DNA of 64,000 nucleotides from Nostoc foliaceum FACHB-393 (GTDB lineage Bacteria > Cyanobacteriota > Cyanobacteriia > Cyanobacteriales > Nostocaceae). Positions 1-10,365 of the stretch are shown one piece after another; the stretch's first letter is position 1, and the number at the start of each line of letters is the position of its first letter. The notes beneath the pieces are model-generated. The model was not told the origin of the DNA, ran no database searches, and was given only the letters and a program-made list of their open reading frames with translations. The translations under genes were made by a program, and so were the position numbers. Location: assembly GCF_014698505.1 (NCBI RefSeq), contig NZ_JACJTD010000002.1:310001-374000 (forward strand). Direction: 5' to 3'.

Positions 1-2320
1 AATGAATTGTGGTGATTTTTTGTTCCGCAATTAGCTTGACTAAATAAGCACTATCTCTATGAACTCCCGGTTGGGCAACCACAAGACAAGCACCTGTAAA
101 CAAGGGCCAAAAGAATTCCCAAACAGAGACATCAAAGCTTAAGGGAGTTTTTTGGAGAATACGGTCTGCTTGGGTTAATTGGTAAGTATCCTGCATCCAA
201 AGTAGGCGATTGCATACTCCTACATGAGTGTTCATCGCTCCTTTTGGTACACCTGTTGAACCAGATGTGTAAATGACGTAGGCTAAATTATGAGATGCAA
301 TGCCTGTGACTGGATTATCGCTGCGTTCTTGGGCAATGGTAGCCCACTCACTGTCTAGGCAAATCAGTTGAATTTCATGACTGGACAGGGCTTGTTTGAA
401 TTTATTTTGAGTTAATAATATTCTTGTTTGGCAGTCTTGTAAAAAGAAGGTTAAGCGCTGTTGTGGATGGTCGGGATCGATTGGTACATAGGCTCCACCA
501 GCTTTGAGGATGCCTAAAAGACCAATTACCATTAAGAGCGATCGCTCTATGCAAATCCCCACTAGTACCTCTGGCCCCACTCCCAGCTTTTGCAGGTGCT
601 GCGCTAGCTGATTGGCTCGCTGATTCAGTTCTCGGTAGGTCAACTGTTGCTCTTCAAATACTACAGCAATGGCATCTGGCGATCGCTCTACCTGATCCTC
701 AAACAAATTATGGATACACTTATCCTGGGGATAGTCTCTTTGAGTGTCGTTCCATTTATGCAGTAATTGGTAACGTTCAATTTCTGTAAGTAGCGGCAAT
801 TGGGAAACTGGCACTTTCGGATTTGCAACAATCCCTGCGAGTAAGGTCTGGAAATGCCCTGTCATTCGCTCGATGGTGGTAGCATCAAATATGTCAGTGT
901 TGTATTCCCACGACCCCACAAATCCATTAGGGGTGTTCTCCATTGTCAAGGTAAGATCAAACTTTGCTGTCAAGCTTTCTACTGCCAATGGACTCAGAGT
1001 TAAGCCGGGAAGCTCCATCTTGGGCATGGGAGCATTCTGGAGTACAAACATTACCTGAAATACAGGTGTATGGCTTAAGTTTCGTTGCGGGTGCAATGCC
1101 TCTACCAGCATCTCAAACGGTAGGTCTTGATGAGCATAGGCATCCATTGCTGTTTTCTGGACTCGACCCAGTAATTCTCGAAAACTGGGATTGCCTGAGA
1201 TATCAGCGCGGAAGACTAAAGTGTTAACAAAGAAGCCAATTAATCCTGCAAGTTCACTGCGATTGCGGTTAGCAATGGGTGATCCAACCAAGATGTCTTC
1301 TGTACCTGTGTAGCGGTAAAGTAATGTGTCAAAGGCTGCCAACAGGGTCATGAACAAGGTAACTCCAGCTTCCTGACTCAGTAAGTTGAGTGCTGCAATT
1401 AGCTCTACAGAGAGTACGAAGGATTGAGATGCCCCTTGGAAAGTTTGTACTGCTGGTCTGGGTCGATCAGTAGGCAGTGATAATAAAGCTGGCGCATTTG
1501 CGAGTTGCTGCTGCCAGTAAGTGAGTTGGGCTTCTAGTACATCACCTTGCAACCATTGCCGTTGCCAAGCTGCGAAGTCTGCGTACTGTATTGGTAGTTC
1601 GGCTAGAGGTGAGAGTTGTCCAATACAAAAGGCTTCATAGAGTGTGGCTAACTCACTCACAACTACACCTATTGACCACCCATCAGAAATAATGTGGTGC
1701 ATGATGAGTAGCAAGATGTGTTCTGTCTCACTCAGCACTAGTAAAGTCGCCCGTACTAACGGTTCAGTCGCTAGGTCAAAGGGTTGCTGGGCTTGTTGTG
1801 TTGCTAATTCCTGCCAATGCTGATGTTGCTCAGTTGTTGGCAGATCTTCGCAGTCAAAAACTGACAATTGCCAAACACTTTCTGGCTGAATGATTGCAAC
1901 TGGTTGCCCATCAACTTTGATGAAGTTGGTGCGTAAAATTTCGTGGCGGCGAATAACTTCTTTAAGACTTTGTTCTAAGGCTAGTATGTTTAGTTGACCT
2001 TGCAGGCGCACAGCAACCGGAATGTTGTACAAGGCACTGTTTGGCTCTAACTGGTCTAGGAACCACAACCGTTGTTGAGCAAAGGATAGAGGTAGCTTTC
2101 CTTCTCGTGGTACGGACTGTATCACCTCAAAAGTAGAACTAGAAGCAAGATGAGCTTTTTGAAGAAACGGGAGTATTTCTGCTTTACGCTCTTGTATTTG
2201 AGTACGCAAAGTTAATGTCAAGGTTCCTTCGGGTGCGTTACAGCGCAGGCGATCGCCATCAGCCCAAAGCTTAATGTCCAAGTTGCCAAGGTAAGACAAA
2301 AACTCCTCGATAGTTTTCAT
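1..2320 (-). CDS. NRPS module, partial (TubC docking-C-A...), runs off left edge
   Basis: Read by translating the minus strand from the ATG at 2318-2320; the frame stays open to the window edge (773 codons). Residues 1 to about 55 look like a TubC-type docking domain. They are followed by an LCL-type condensation domain (motif HHIISDGWS), then the first half of an adenylation domain with the A3 core YTSGSTGVPKG. Visible specificity positions are D235, V236, W239 and H278 (GrsA numbering). This matches the start of the serine code (DVWH...), but the remaining positions lie outside the window. The start codon overlaps the stop of the upstream PKS in an ATGA, which implies translational coupling. 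A TubC docking domain after a PKS carrier domain is a usual PKS-to-NRPS handover. Its place downstream of two PKS modules suggests it adds an amino acid to the ketide chain. Family call is secure; serine preference is tentative. Confidence 0.93.
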   Translation of the reverse strand, partial: MKTIEEFLSYLGNLDIKLWADGDRLRCNAPEGTLTLTLRTQIQERKAEILPFLQKAHLASSSTFEVIQSVPREGKLPLSFAQQRLWFLDQLEPNSALYNIPVAVRLQGQLNILALEQSLKEVIRRHEILRTNFIKVDGQPVAIIQPESVWQLSVFDCEDLPTTEQHQHWQELATQQAQQPFDLATEPLVRATLLVLSETEHILLLIMHHIISDGWSIGVVVSELATLYEAFCIGQLSPLAELPIQYADFAAWQRQWLQGDVLEAQLTYWQQQLANAPALLSLPTDRPRPAVQTFQGASQSFVLSVELIAALNLLSQEAGVTLFMTLLAAFDTLLYRYTGTEDILVGSPIANRNRSELAGLIGFFVNTLVFRADISGNPSFRELLGRVQKTAMDAYAHQDLPFEMLVEALHPQRNLSHTPVFQVMFVLQNAPMPKMELPGLTLSPLAVESLTAKFDLTLTMENTPNGFVGSWEYNTDIFDATTIERMTGHFQTLLAGIVANPKVPVSQLPLLTEIERYQLLHKWNDTQRDYPQDKCIHNLFEDQVERSPDAIAVVFEEQQLTYRELNQRANQLAQHLQKLGVGPEVLVGICIERSLLMVIGLLGILKAGGAYVPIDPDHPQQRLTFFLQDCQTRILLTQNKFKQALSSHEIQLICLDSEWATIAQERSDNPVTGIASHNLAYVIYTSGSTGVPKGAMNTHVGVCNRLLWMQDTYQLTQADRILQKTPLSFDVSVWEFFWPLFTGACLVVAQPGVHRDSAYLVKLIAEQKITTIH

Positions 2321-5300
2321 AACTCTATCTCCTCTCGGTTGTTCATTATTGCAGCAGGGCGATCGCCTATCTGTTCGACTATCGAACGAATTCTCTCAAT
2401 TTGCTCAACTAGTCCGGCTACGGTAGGCTCTTTAAACAGGTCATGCAACGGCAGATTGACTTGAAATGCTTCGCGCACTCGTAAGATAACTTGAGTTCCT
2501 AGCAGAGAATGTCCTCCTAATTCTAGGAAATTGTCGTAAATCCCTACTTGCTCAATCCCCAATAGTTCTTCCCAGATGTTAACGAGTGCTTGCTCAGTCT
2601 CATTTCTCGGAGCAACATAAGCATTGGGTAAATTTGGTCTGGCATGAAGTGAGAATGAATTATTTATTTGAGAAGTAGCTTTTTGTGGTGAAGATTCCAA
2701 CTTAATCCATTGGTCAATCCTGACTTGTAGATTTCCAGTTGAGATAATTACCTGGTTGACTTCACCCCAAGATAAAATCTTTTCAAATGCTTCCACACCC
2801 TCTTTTGGTGTCATTGCCAATTTAGTCAAATTTCCACCAAAGGATATATTTGGTTGATGTTCTTCTTCTAATAGCCAACCATCCCAATTTATGCAGAGCC
2901 AAGAGAACGAATTTTTCTGGTTATGCTGATAAACAAAAGCATCCATGAAAACATTGGCTGCCGAATAAGCAATAAATTCTAGTCCTCCTAAAATTGTGGA
3001 TAGGGAAGACATTAATACGCAAAAGTCAAGCTTTCTGTTCTGCAAAATCTTTTCCAAAACCAAGGTTCCGTATACTTTTGGTTGAAATTGCAGTTCACAC
3101 TCCGTTTTACCAATCTGTGCAATGGATTTAAATGAATCTCCTGCGACGATCCCAGCAGCATGAATCACACCATTGAGTTGACCAAACCGCTTCTCACCTT
3201 GCGCGATCGCTGCCTGCATTTGTTGTTCATTGGCGACATCAGCAGCGATCGCTATCACCTCAGATCCTAGTTTTTCTAATTCCTGCAATTTTTGGATTTT
3301 GCGGCTTGTGCCATCGTTTTCATCATGAGTAACTAACCATTTTTCCCATTCATCTGGTGCGGGAAGTGCTGAACGCCCTATTAGTATTAATTTGGCGCGA
3401 ACAGTCTTAGCCAAATGTTCAGCCAGCACTAGTCCAATGTCTCCGAGTCCACCTGTAATTAAATAAACTCCTCCTTCTCTAAATTTAGTAGTTGTTCTAT
3501 TAAAGTTATCCAATCGAAGTGGTTCAAAAGTTTGCACCCAGCGATGATCGCCACGATAAGCTATTACTAATTCAGAAGTTTTTTTGGTAATTTCTAATAA
3601 TAAATATTCTGTAAGTTTCTGCTTATTCTCTTTAAAAAGTTTGGGAATAACAATATCAATATTACGACAACGTATATTTCGATATTCCTGAGGGATGACG
3701 TTTATGAAACCAAGCACAGTTGCCTTTTGAGGACATAGCAATTCTTCTCCAGTTACTACTTGAATATTGTTGGATATAACAACAATTTCTACCTGATTAT
3801 TAAATTTGTATTTTTCCAGGGCTTGGGTTAAAAATAACAGGCTATAAAAACCTAAATCTTGAGCTTGATTAACACTTGATGCTTGATAAATATCTGGTGT
3901 TACATTCCATAAATGAATAATATTTGTAGGAATATTCTCTGTTGCATCAAGTTTTTCCATTAAGGCATTATAATCCTGATTTTTATGAGGATTAATAGTA
4001 AATATACGTTGAAAATATTTATCTGTAAGAGATTCACTCACCTCAGAAAACTCTAACCCGACCTTGACAATAATCACGTTCTGATTTTCTTGTTCCAGTC
4101 TTTTTACCAGTTGGTAACCTAACCCGCACTCATCAATAAAAACAAGCCAAGTAGAGCGAATCTGCATTTCCCCTGGTTTGAAGGTCAAGGCTATAGAGCG
4201 TTTCCAAGATGGGATATAAAACCAGTCTGCAACGTCTGGCTTTTTGGAAGTTGCAAGTAATACTGGTAAATCAGTCTTGGGAAGGTCTGGCTGTTTTTGA
4301 GCATCAATCCAATAACGCTGATGCTCAAATGGATAAGTTGGCAAGGGGATGCGGTGACGGCGTTCTTGTGAGTAAAATTGCGACCAATTCACCTGCACAC
4401 CAACCAGCCAAAGTCTGCCGAGAGAAGTGAGCAAAAACGCTATATCTGACTCTTGTTCGCGGGGGTGACGAATTGAAGAAACCACAACCTGTTGAGTATG
4501 TCCAACAAGCTGCTGTTTAGCAAAAGTACTCAAAGTTTTTCCAGGGCCAATTTCTAGGAAAATGCGTTCTGGTTCTTGGAGTAACTCAGCCATACCTGTG
4601 GCAAAACGAACTGTTTGGCGTAAATGCTTCACCCAATAACTCGGATCTGTCGCATCTGTTGCGGTAATCCAAGTACCAGTTACGTTGGATACAAAGGGAA
4701 TTTCTGGGGGATTCAGATTGAGTTTTGCAACATCCTGCATGAATGGAGCGAGGATAGGCTCCATCATTTGGGAATGAAAGGCATGAGATGTATGCAAGGG
4801 GCGATATTCCACAACTTTTTCAGTGAGTTGATTTTGTAGTAAAGCGATCGCCTCGCTATCACCTGAAACCACACACATGGCAGGCCCATTGATGGCTGCT
4901 AAAGAAAGTTTCTCACCAAGTAGGGGTTTAATCTCCGACTCTGATAAAGGTACAGCTACCATTTCCCCAGCAGGAAGTTGCTGCATCAGTCTTCCTCGCG
5001 TAGCTACTAGTCCTAAAGCATCTTCTAGAGAAAAAACTCCGGCTAGAGTTGCAGCTACATATTCCCCAATGCTATGACCAATCATCGCTTGCGGATGTAC
5101 TCCCCATGCCATCCACAACTTAGCTAAGGCATACTCAATTACAAATAGTGCAGGTTGAGCCAAAGAAGTCTGCATTAGCTCTTGGGTAGTGTCTTTCTCG
5201 TGGGGATAAAGTACACTACGCAAATCCAACCCAAGATGCGGTTTTAGCACTTGGCAGCAGTAATCAACTTGCTCGCTGAAGATCGGTTCACTCTGGTAGA

Positions 5301-6960
5301 GTTCCAGCGCCATATTTACGTACTGCGCTCCCTGTCCAGAAAACATAAACACAACAGGGCGATTACTGGGTGTCTGGTAGCTGGTAAGAACTCTTGGAGA
5401 ATCCGCAATTTCCAGCACTTTTACCGCATCATCAAGGTTTTGGCATACTACCATACGGCGATGGTCAAAAGCCTGACGGCCCACATCTAAGGTGTAAGCG
5501 ACATCAGCCAAGTTCAAATCAGGATTTTGTCGGAGGTGAGCAACTAAATTTGCTGTAGCAGTTTCCAGAGATGTACTAGTCTTTGCCGAAAGTAGTAACA
5601 ATTGCCAGGGGCGAGAAGCACTGGAAGATTCAGCAATTGGGGCTTCTTCGAGAATTACATGGGCATTAGTGCCACCAATGCCAAAGGAACTTACTCCCGC
5701 ACGGCGAGGAGTGCCGTTGGTTTTCCATTCCGCCAGGGAGCTATTGACGTAAAAAGGACTGTTAGCGAAATCTATCTGAGGATTAGGCTGCTCAAAGTGC
5801 AAGCTGGCTGGTATTTGTTTATTTTTAACTGCCAATACAGTTTTAATCAGACTTGCGATCCCAGCTGCGGTATCGAGATGTCCAATATTTGTTTTTACCG
5901 AACCAATAGCACAAAAGCCTTTTTGCTCCGTTTTGTCACGAAAAGCTTGTGTCAGGGCTGTGATTTCAATCGGATCGCCCAAAGTTGTGCCGGTGCCGTG
6001 GGTTTCTATATAACTAATAGTATCTGGCTCAATCTCTGCCATTATTTGAGCCGCCCGAATCACTTTTGCTTGAGAATCTATACTGGGCGCTGTATAACTA
6101 ACTTTGAATGAACCATCATTGTTGATAGCTGAACCTTTGATGACAGCAGAGATAGAATCACCATCAGCGATCGCTTCTGCTAGCCGTTTTAAAACTACAA
6201 TACCTACACCATTACCACTGACAGTTCCCTGCGCTTGAGCATCAAAAGCCCGACAGTGCCCGTCAGGAGACAAAATTCCTCCTTGTTGATACAAATATCC
6301 ACCTTTTTGAGGCAGTGCGATCGCTACGCCACCCGCCAAAGCAATATCACATTCTCCACTTAGTAAGCTTTGACAAGCCAAGTGGACAGCAACTAAGGAA
6401 GTTGAACAGGCAGTTTGAACTGTATAACTCGGCCCTTTCAGATTTAATTTATAAGATACGCGTGTAGTTAGAAAATCTTTATCATTAGCAATAGCTATTT
6501 GAAAATCACTGAAGTCTGTTAAATTCTCCCGCCCAGAAGCAAGGTTGAATAAATAGGTGTTCAGACCTGTACCAGCGAAAACTCCAATCAATCCTTCGTA
6601 TGTTTCTGCATTGTAGCCAGCTGCTTCAATGGCTGACCAAGCACACTCCAAAAATACCCGGTGCTGTGGATCAGTAATTGCTGCTTCTCTAGGATTAAAG
6701 CCAAAGAATGAAGCATCAAATGTTTCTACATTTTCTAATATTGCTCCAGCTTTTACATAATTGGTATCCTGTAGCAAATTATGATTTATTCCTGAATCCT
6801 TTACTTCTTCATCCGGAAAAAATGAAATTGATTCTACACCATTTTGTAAATTTGTCCAAAAGTCATCAATATTTTTAGCTCCGGGGAATTGCCCCGCCAT
6901 GCCAATAATTGCTATTTCTAAACCAGTTGTTACGCTGTATGCTTCAGCAGAAGTATTCAT
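2317..6960 (-). CDS. Type I polyketide synthase module KS-AT-KR-ACP
   Basis: A 1547-residue PKS that extends the chain by one malonyl unit and reduces the beta-keto group. Visible domains are: KS (about 13-440) with active-site C185 in TACSTS, plus HGTGT and NIGHL histidines; AT (about 560-870) with S630 in GHSIG and a HAFH motif typical of malonyl-CoA specificity; KR (about 1130-1400) with TGGLGDIG for NADPH; and ACP with S1485 in LGGHSLL. The KR tetrad is complete: K1295, S1319, Y1332 and N1336 (YSAAN). There is no DH, ER, methyltransferase or thioesterase. It lies 22 bp after the preceding NRPS and overlaps the next NRPS by 4 bp, so it belongs to one long minus-strand operon. Expected product on the ACP is a beta-hydroxy acyl chain. 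Confidence 0.95.
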   Translation of the reverse strand: MNTSAEAYSVTTGLEIAIIGMAGQFPGAKNIDDFWTNLQNGVESISFFPDEEVKDSGINHNLLQDTNYVKAGAILENVETFDASFFGFNPREAAITDPQHRVFLECAWSAIEAAGYNAETYEGLIGVFAGTGLNTYLFNLASGRENLTDFSDFQIAIANDKDFLTTRVSYKLNLKGPSYTVQTACSTSLVAVHLACQSLLSGECDIALAGGVAIALPQKGGYLYQQGGILSPDGHCRAFDAQAQGTVSGNGVGIVVLKRLAEAIADGDSISAVIKGSAINNDGSFKVSYTAPSIDSQAKVIRAAQIMAEIEPDTISYIETHGTGTTLGDPIEITALTQAFRDKTEQKGFCAIGSVKTNIGHLDTAAGIASLIKTVLAVKNKQIPASLHFEQPNPQIDFANSPFYVNSSLAEWKTNGTPRRAGVSSFGIGGTNAHVILEEAPIAESSSASRPWQLLLLSAKTSTSLETATANLVAHLRQNPDLNLADVAYTLDVGRQAFDHRRMVVCQNLDDAVKVLEIADSPRVLTSYQTPSNRPVVFMFSGQGAQYVNMALELYQSEPIFSEQVDYCCQVLKPHLGLDLRSVLYPHEKDTTQELMQTSLAQPALFVIEYALAKLWMAWGVHPQAMIGHSIGEYVAATLAGVFSLEDALGLVATRGRLMQQLPAGEMVAVPLSESEIKPLLGEKLSLAAINGPAMCVVSGDSEAIALLQNQLTEKVVEYRPLHTSHAFHSQMMEPILAPFMQDVAKLNLNPPEIPFVSNVTGTWITATDATDPSYWVKHLRQTVRFATGMAELLQEPERIFLEIGPGKTLSTFAKQQLVGHTQQVVVSSIRHPREQESDIAFLLTSLGRLWLVGVQVNWSQFYSQERRHRIPLPTYPFEHQRYWIDAQKQPDLPKTDLPVLLATSKKPDVADWFYIPSWKRSIALTFKPGEMQIRSTWLVFIDECGLGYQLVKRLEQENQNVIIVKVGLEFSEVSESLTDKYFQRIFTINPHKNQDYNALMEKLDATENIPTNIIHLWNVTPDIYQASSVNQAQDLGFYSLLFLTQALEKYKFNNQVEIVVISNNIQVVTGEELLCPQKATVLGFINVIPQEYRNIRCRNIDIVIPKLFKENKQKLTEYLLLEITKKTSELVIAYRGDHRWVQTFEPLRLDNFNRTTTKFREGGVYLITGGLGDIGLVLAEHLAKTVRAKLILIGRSALPAPDEWEKWLVTHDENDGTSRKIQKLQELEKLGSEVIAIAADVANEQQMQAAIAQGEKRFGQLNGVIHAAGIVAGDSFKSIAQIGKTECELQFQPKVYGTLVLEKILQNRKLDFCVLMSSLSTILGGLEFIAYSAANVFMDAFVYQHNQKNSFSWLCINWDGWLLEEEHQPNISFGGNLTKLAMTPKEGVEAFEKILSWGEVNQVIISTGNLQVRIDQWIKLESSPQKATSQINNSFSLHARPNLPNAYVAPRNETEQALVNIWEELLGIEQVGIYDNFLELGGHSLLGTQVILRVREAFQVNLPLHDLFKEPTVAGLVEQIERIRSIVEQIGDRPAAIMNNREEIEL

Positions 6961-6982
6961 TTTTCTCTAACTCTTTAATAGT

Positions 6983-9900
6983 TTAAGATTTTTGTCTTTG
7001 TTTAAGACGTTGTTCGAGTCTTTGCTTACCTTCTGTTAGCTTTTCAGTTCGTTCAGAATAAGAAACTTTATTATTGGCTTGACTAAAATAATCTATTAAT
7101 GAATTGATAGTAGGATATTTAAACATTTCCGGCAAGGATAATTCTAACGACAATACCTTACGCAATTGGCTATGAATCTGAAGCATTAGCAATGAATTCC
7201 CACCTAATTCAAAAAAATTATCGTGGATACCGATTTTTTCTACATTCAATACCTGCTGCCAAATATTAGCAATGGCTTGTTCACGCTCTGTTTTTGGCAT
7301 CACATAATCAACTGCCAATTGTGGGCGTAAATTATCTGGTGTCGGTAGCGCATTACGGTTCAGTTTGCCATTAGGTAAAAGTGGTATTTCCTGCAAGAAA
7401 ATGAATACTGAAGGCATCATGTAATTCGGTAATTTATCTTCCAAGAAATGCCGCAGTTCAGTAATTGTGGGTGTTTGTTCTTGGTTAGGAAGAACATAAG
7501 CCACTAAATAGTTGTGAACCCGCTCATCTGCTTGTGCTATCACTACAGCCTGCTGCACTGCTGAATATTGTGTTAATGCCGCTTCAATTTCTCCAAGTTC
7601 GATGCGGAAACCACGAATTTTTACTTGGTTGTCGATCCGCCCTAGAAATTGCAGCTTTCCATCTGGGAGGTAACGAACCAAGTCACCCGTTTTATAAAGA
7701 CGACTTCCTTCTGCCTTCTCAAAAGGATTAGATATGAATGCTAAAGCTGTGCGTTCTGGTTGGTTGAGGTAGCCTCGTGCCACACCTACCCCTCCGATGT
7801 AAAGTTCGCCTGGAACGCCTACCGGAGTAAGTTGTAAATTGGAGTCAAGCACATAGGTTTGAGCGTTCTGAATTACCTTGCCGATGGGCAATTCTCGCCC
7901 AAATGATTTAACAGCTATGGGCCCAGATAAATCGCAATGCGTTGCGACAATCGTTGATTCTGTGGGGCCATAACTATTAACGAGGCGCACTTGTTGACTT
8001 ACATATTGCTGCCAAATTTCTAGATAAGAATATTCAGCGCGTTCGCCACCAATAATTACTAATCGTAGTGTTTCGGGTAATGGCAAATTTGCAGTAGATA
8101 TTTCGGCTGTCAGTTGATGCCAGAAAGCGGTGGGTAGGTCAAGTACTGTTAATCCCAAATGCCGAGATTGTTGCACAAACTCTGCTATGGAACTCAACAT
8201 TTCATCAGTACGCAACACTAAAGTTGCACCTTGTACTAAACAGGGAAAAATTTCTTCGGCTGCGGCATCAAAGCTGATTGAGGCAAATTGCAAAATGCGA
8301 TCGCTCGGTTTGATCTGATACTCTAAACAAGCAGTTTCAATATAGTTGACTAAGGAGCGATGTTCAATCATTACACCCTTAGGTGTACCAGTAGAGCCGG
8401 ATGTATAAATAATGTAGGCGAGATTATCAAGTTGAGTCTGAGTTACCAAGTTTTCCCAACTTTCTTGAGCAATAACTGACCAGTCTGTATCTAATGACAC
8501 TACTTGTTGCTGATGTTCAGGGAGTACAGCCAGCAATGATTGCTGCGTTAAGATGATTGAAACTTGCGTATCCTTCAACATGAAGGTCAAGCGTTCTTGA
8601 GGATAAGTTGGATCGAGAGGAACGTAAGCTCCACCAGCTTTGAGGATGCCTAATAGACCTATTATCATATCCAGCGATCGCTCTACGCAAATCCCCACAA
8701 GTACTTCTGGCCCAACTCCTTGTTTTTGCAGGTAATTTGCTAGCTGATTCGCACGTTGATTTAGTTCTCTGTAGGTCAGTTGTGCTTGCTCAAAAACCAC
8801 TGCCACAGCGTCAGGTGTACGTTCTACCTGTGCCTCAAATAGCTGATGAATGCAGATTTGAGAGTAATCAGCTTGAGTGTTATTCCACTCTACCAGTAAT
8901 TGATGACGCTCTTGTGCAGTCAGTAACGGTAAGTCAGCAAGTCGCTGATTCGGATTTGCGACCATACCCGCAAGTAAAGTCTGGAGATGTTCCAGCATTC
9001 GAGTTATTGTAGCTGAGTCGAAGCGCTGGCGATCGTATTCAATTTCTAGTAATAACTGTGAATCCACTTCTACTGATACTGTGAGCGGATAATGGGTATG
9101 AGCAAAATTGCAAAAATTGGAAATTTGCAGGTTGTCAAACTGCTGTTGTGCAAAAAAATCTGTTGGGTAGTCCTGAAAGTTTAAAATACTCTCAAACAAG
9201 GGCAACCCATTAGGCATATCACTCCACCCAAGCACCTTTACTAGTGGACTGTACTCATACTGACGTGCCTCAATCTGCTCTGTTTGCAGGCTCTTTAGCC
9301 AAGGTAAGAGAGACTCTTCTGGATGAATGCACACTCGCATTGGCAGAGTATTGATAAACAACCCCACCATCGATTCAGTTCCAGCTAAAGTTGGCGGACG
9401 GCCAGAAACAATGGCTCCAAAGTTGACATCGTGTTCGCCACTATAACGACTCAGGAGGATAGCCCATGCGCCCTGTAATAAGGTGTTGAGTGTAAGCTGT
9501 TGCTGTCGAGCAAACTGTTGCAATGCAGAAGTTTCTTTCTCTGATAACCGGACGTGTTGTGTGTCATAGTTATTGCTTTGACTAACCAAGCTATCAGTTT
9601 TCCGGTCTACCCTAAAAGAATTTAATGTGGAAAAACCTTTAAGCCTTTGCCGCCAAAATATCTCGGCATCTGCTAGGTTTTGCTGTTGCAACCAAGCTAT
9701 GTAATCACGGAAAGGACGAGGGCGCTCTAGAGATAAGTTTTCACCTTGAGTGAATCCTTTGTAAAGGGCAAAGACTTCATTGAGGAGTAGGGAAGAAGAC
9801 CATCCATCCAGCAGTAAGTGATGATGGCTCCAGATAAAACGGTAGTCATTTTCGCCTAACTGAATCACACTCAAGCGCATTAGCGGTGGTTGAGAAAGTT

Positions 9901-10243
9901 CAAAGCCTCGCTCTCGTTCTACTTTGAGAAAATCCTCCATTCGTTCTTGCTGGGCGACGTTCGTTAAACCCTGCCAATCCTGTTGCTCCCAAGGCAGCGC
10001 AACTTGCTTATGTACCACTTGTGCGGGTTCTTTAAGTCCTTCCCAAATAAAGGAAGTACGTAAAATTTGGTGACGCTCTACGAGTTGCTGCCAAGCTTGC
10101 TTAAATAGTGAAATATTTAAATGTCCGTGGATATTACAGCTAAATTGTTCGCAATAAACCCCAGATTTTGGAGTATAAAGGGCATGGAAGAGTATGCCCT
10201 GTTGCATCGGTGAAAGCGGATAAAAGTCTTCAATATTTTTCAT
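6983..10243 (-). CDS. NRPS module C-A-PCP
   Basis: A 1086-residue single-module peptide synthetase. The condensation domain (about 5-440) begins YPLSPMQQGILFH and carries HHLLLDGWS; this start is common in C domains that receive a chain from an upstream E domain. The adenylation domain (about 460-960) has YTSGSTGTPKG, SYGPTE and a KTGD motif. My reading of the specificity code is D-A-E-D-I-G-S-I-V-K. The acidic residues at positions 239 and 278 would suit a basic side chain such as lysine, but this is a weak prediction. The PCP serine is in LGGNSLL, and a charged tail follows. No methylation or epimerization domain is present. It follows the methyltransferase by about 120 bp and precedes the second PKS by 22 bp. 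The lack of an N-terminal TubC domain fits reception from the E domain of the first PKS. Confidence 0.94.
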   Translation of the reverse strand: MKNIEDFYPLSPMQQGILFHALYTPKSGVYCEQFSCNIHGHLNISLFKQAWQQLVERHQILRTSFIWEGLKEPAQVVHKQVALPWEQQDWQGLTNVAQQERMEDFLKVERERGFELSQPPLMRLSVIQLGENDYRFIWSHHHLLLDGWSSSLLLNEVFALYKGFTQGENLSLERPRPFRDYIAWLQQQNLADAEIFWRQRLKGFSTLNSFRVDRKTDSLVSQSNNYDTQHVRLSEKETSALQQFARQQQLTLNTLLQGAWAILLSRYSGEHDVNFGAIVSGRPPTLAGTESMVGLFINTLPMRVCIHPEESLLPWLKSLQTEQIEARQYEYSPLVKVLGWSDMPNGLPLFESILNFQDYPTDFFAQQQFDNLQISNFCNFAHTHYPLTVSVEVDSQLLLEIEYDRQRFDSATITRMLEHLQTLLAGMVANPNQRLADLPLLTAQERHQLLVEWNNTQADYSQICIHQLFEAQVERTPDAVAVVFEQAQLTYRELNQRANQLANYLQKQGVGPEVLVGICVERSLDMIIGLLGILKAGGAYVPLDPTYPQERLTFMLKDTQVSIILTQQSLLAVLPEHQQQVVSLDTDWSVIAQESWENLVTQTQLDNLAYIIYTSGSTGTPKGVMIEHRSLVNYIETACLEYQIKPSDRILQFASISFDAAAEEIFPCLVQGATLVLRTDEMLSSIAEFVQQSRHLGLTVLDLPTAFWHQLTAEISTANLPLPETLRLVIIGGERAEYSYLEIWQQYVSQQVRLVNSYGPTESTIVATHCDLSGPIAVKSFGRELPIGKVIQNAQTYVLDSNLQLTPVGVPGELYIGGVGVARGYLNQPERTALAFISNPFEKAEGSRLYKTGDLVRYLPDGKLQFLGRIDNQVKIRGFRIELGEIEAALTQYSAVQQAVVIAQADERVHNYLVAYVLPNQEQTPTITELRHFLEDKLPNYMMPSVFIFLQEIPLLPNGKLNRNALPTPDNLRPQLAVDYVMPKTEREQAIANIWQQVLNVEKIGIHDNFFELGGNSLLMLQIHSQLRKVLSLELSLPEMFKYPTINSLIDYFSQANNKVSYSERTEKLTEGKQRLEQRLKQRQKS

Positions 10244-10365
10244 GGCGCTGTAGAAATTTTAGAGTGAGTATTGGCTCCATTCACTGGACTTAAAAATAAC
10301 TTTTAGGTAGGTGATGAACTGCGCCAGATGCAGAAAGTTTTAGCAGGAATCTAATGTTTATTTAA

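Noticed and set aside
5602..6111. Plus-strand open frame of 169 codons
   Set aside because: It is the antisense shadow of the KS domain of the second PKS and has no family features.
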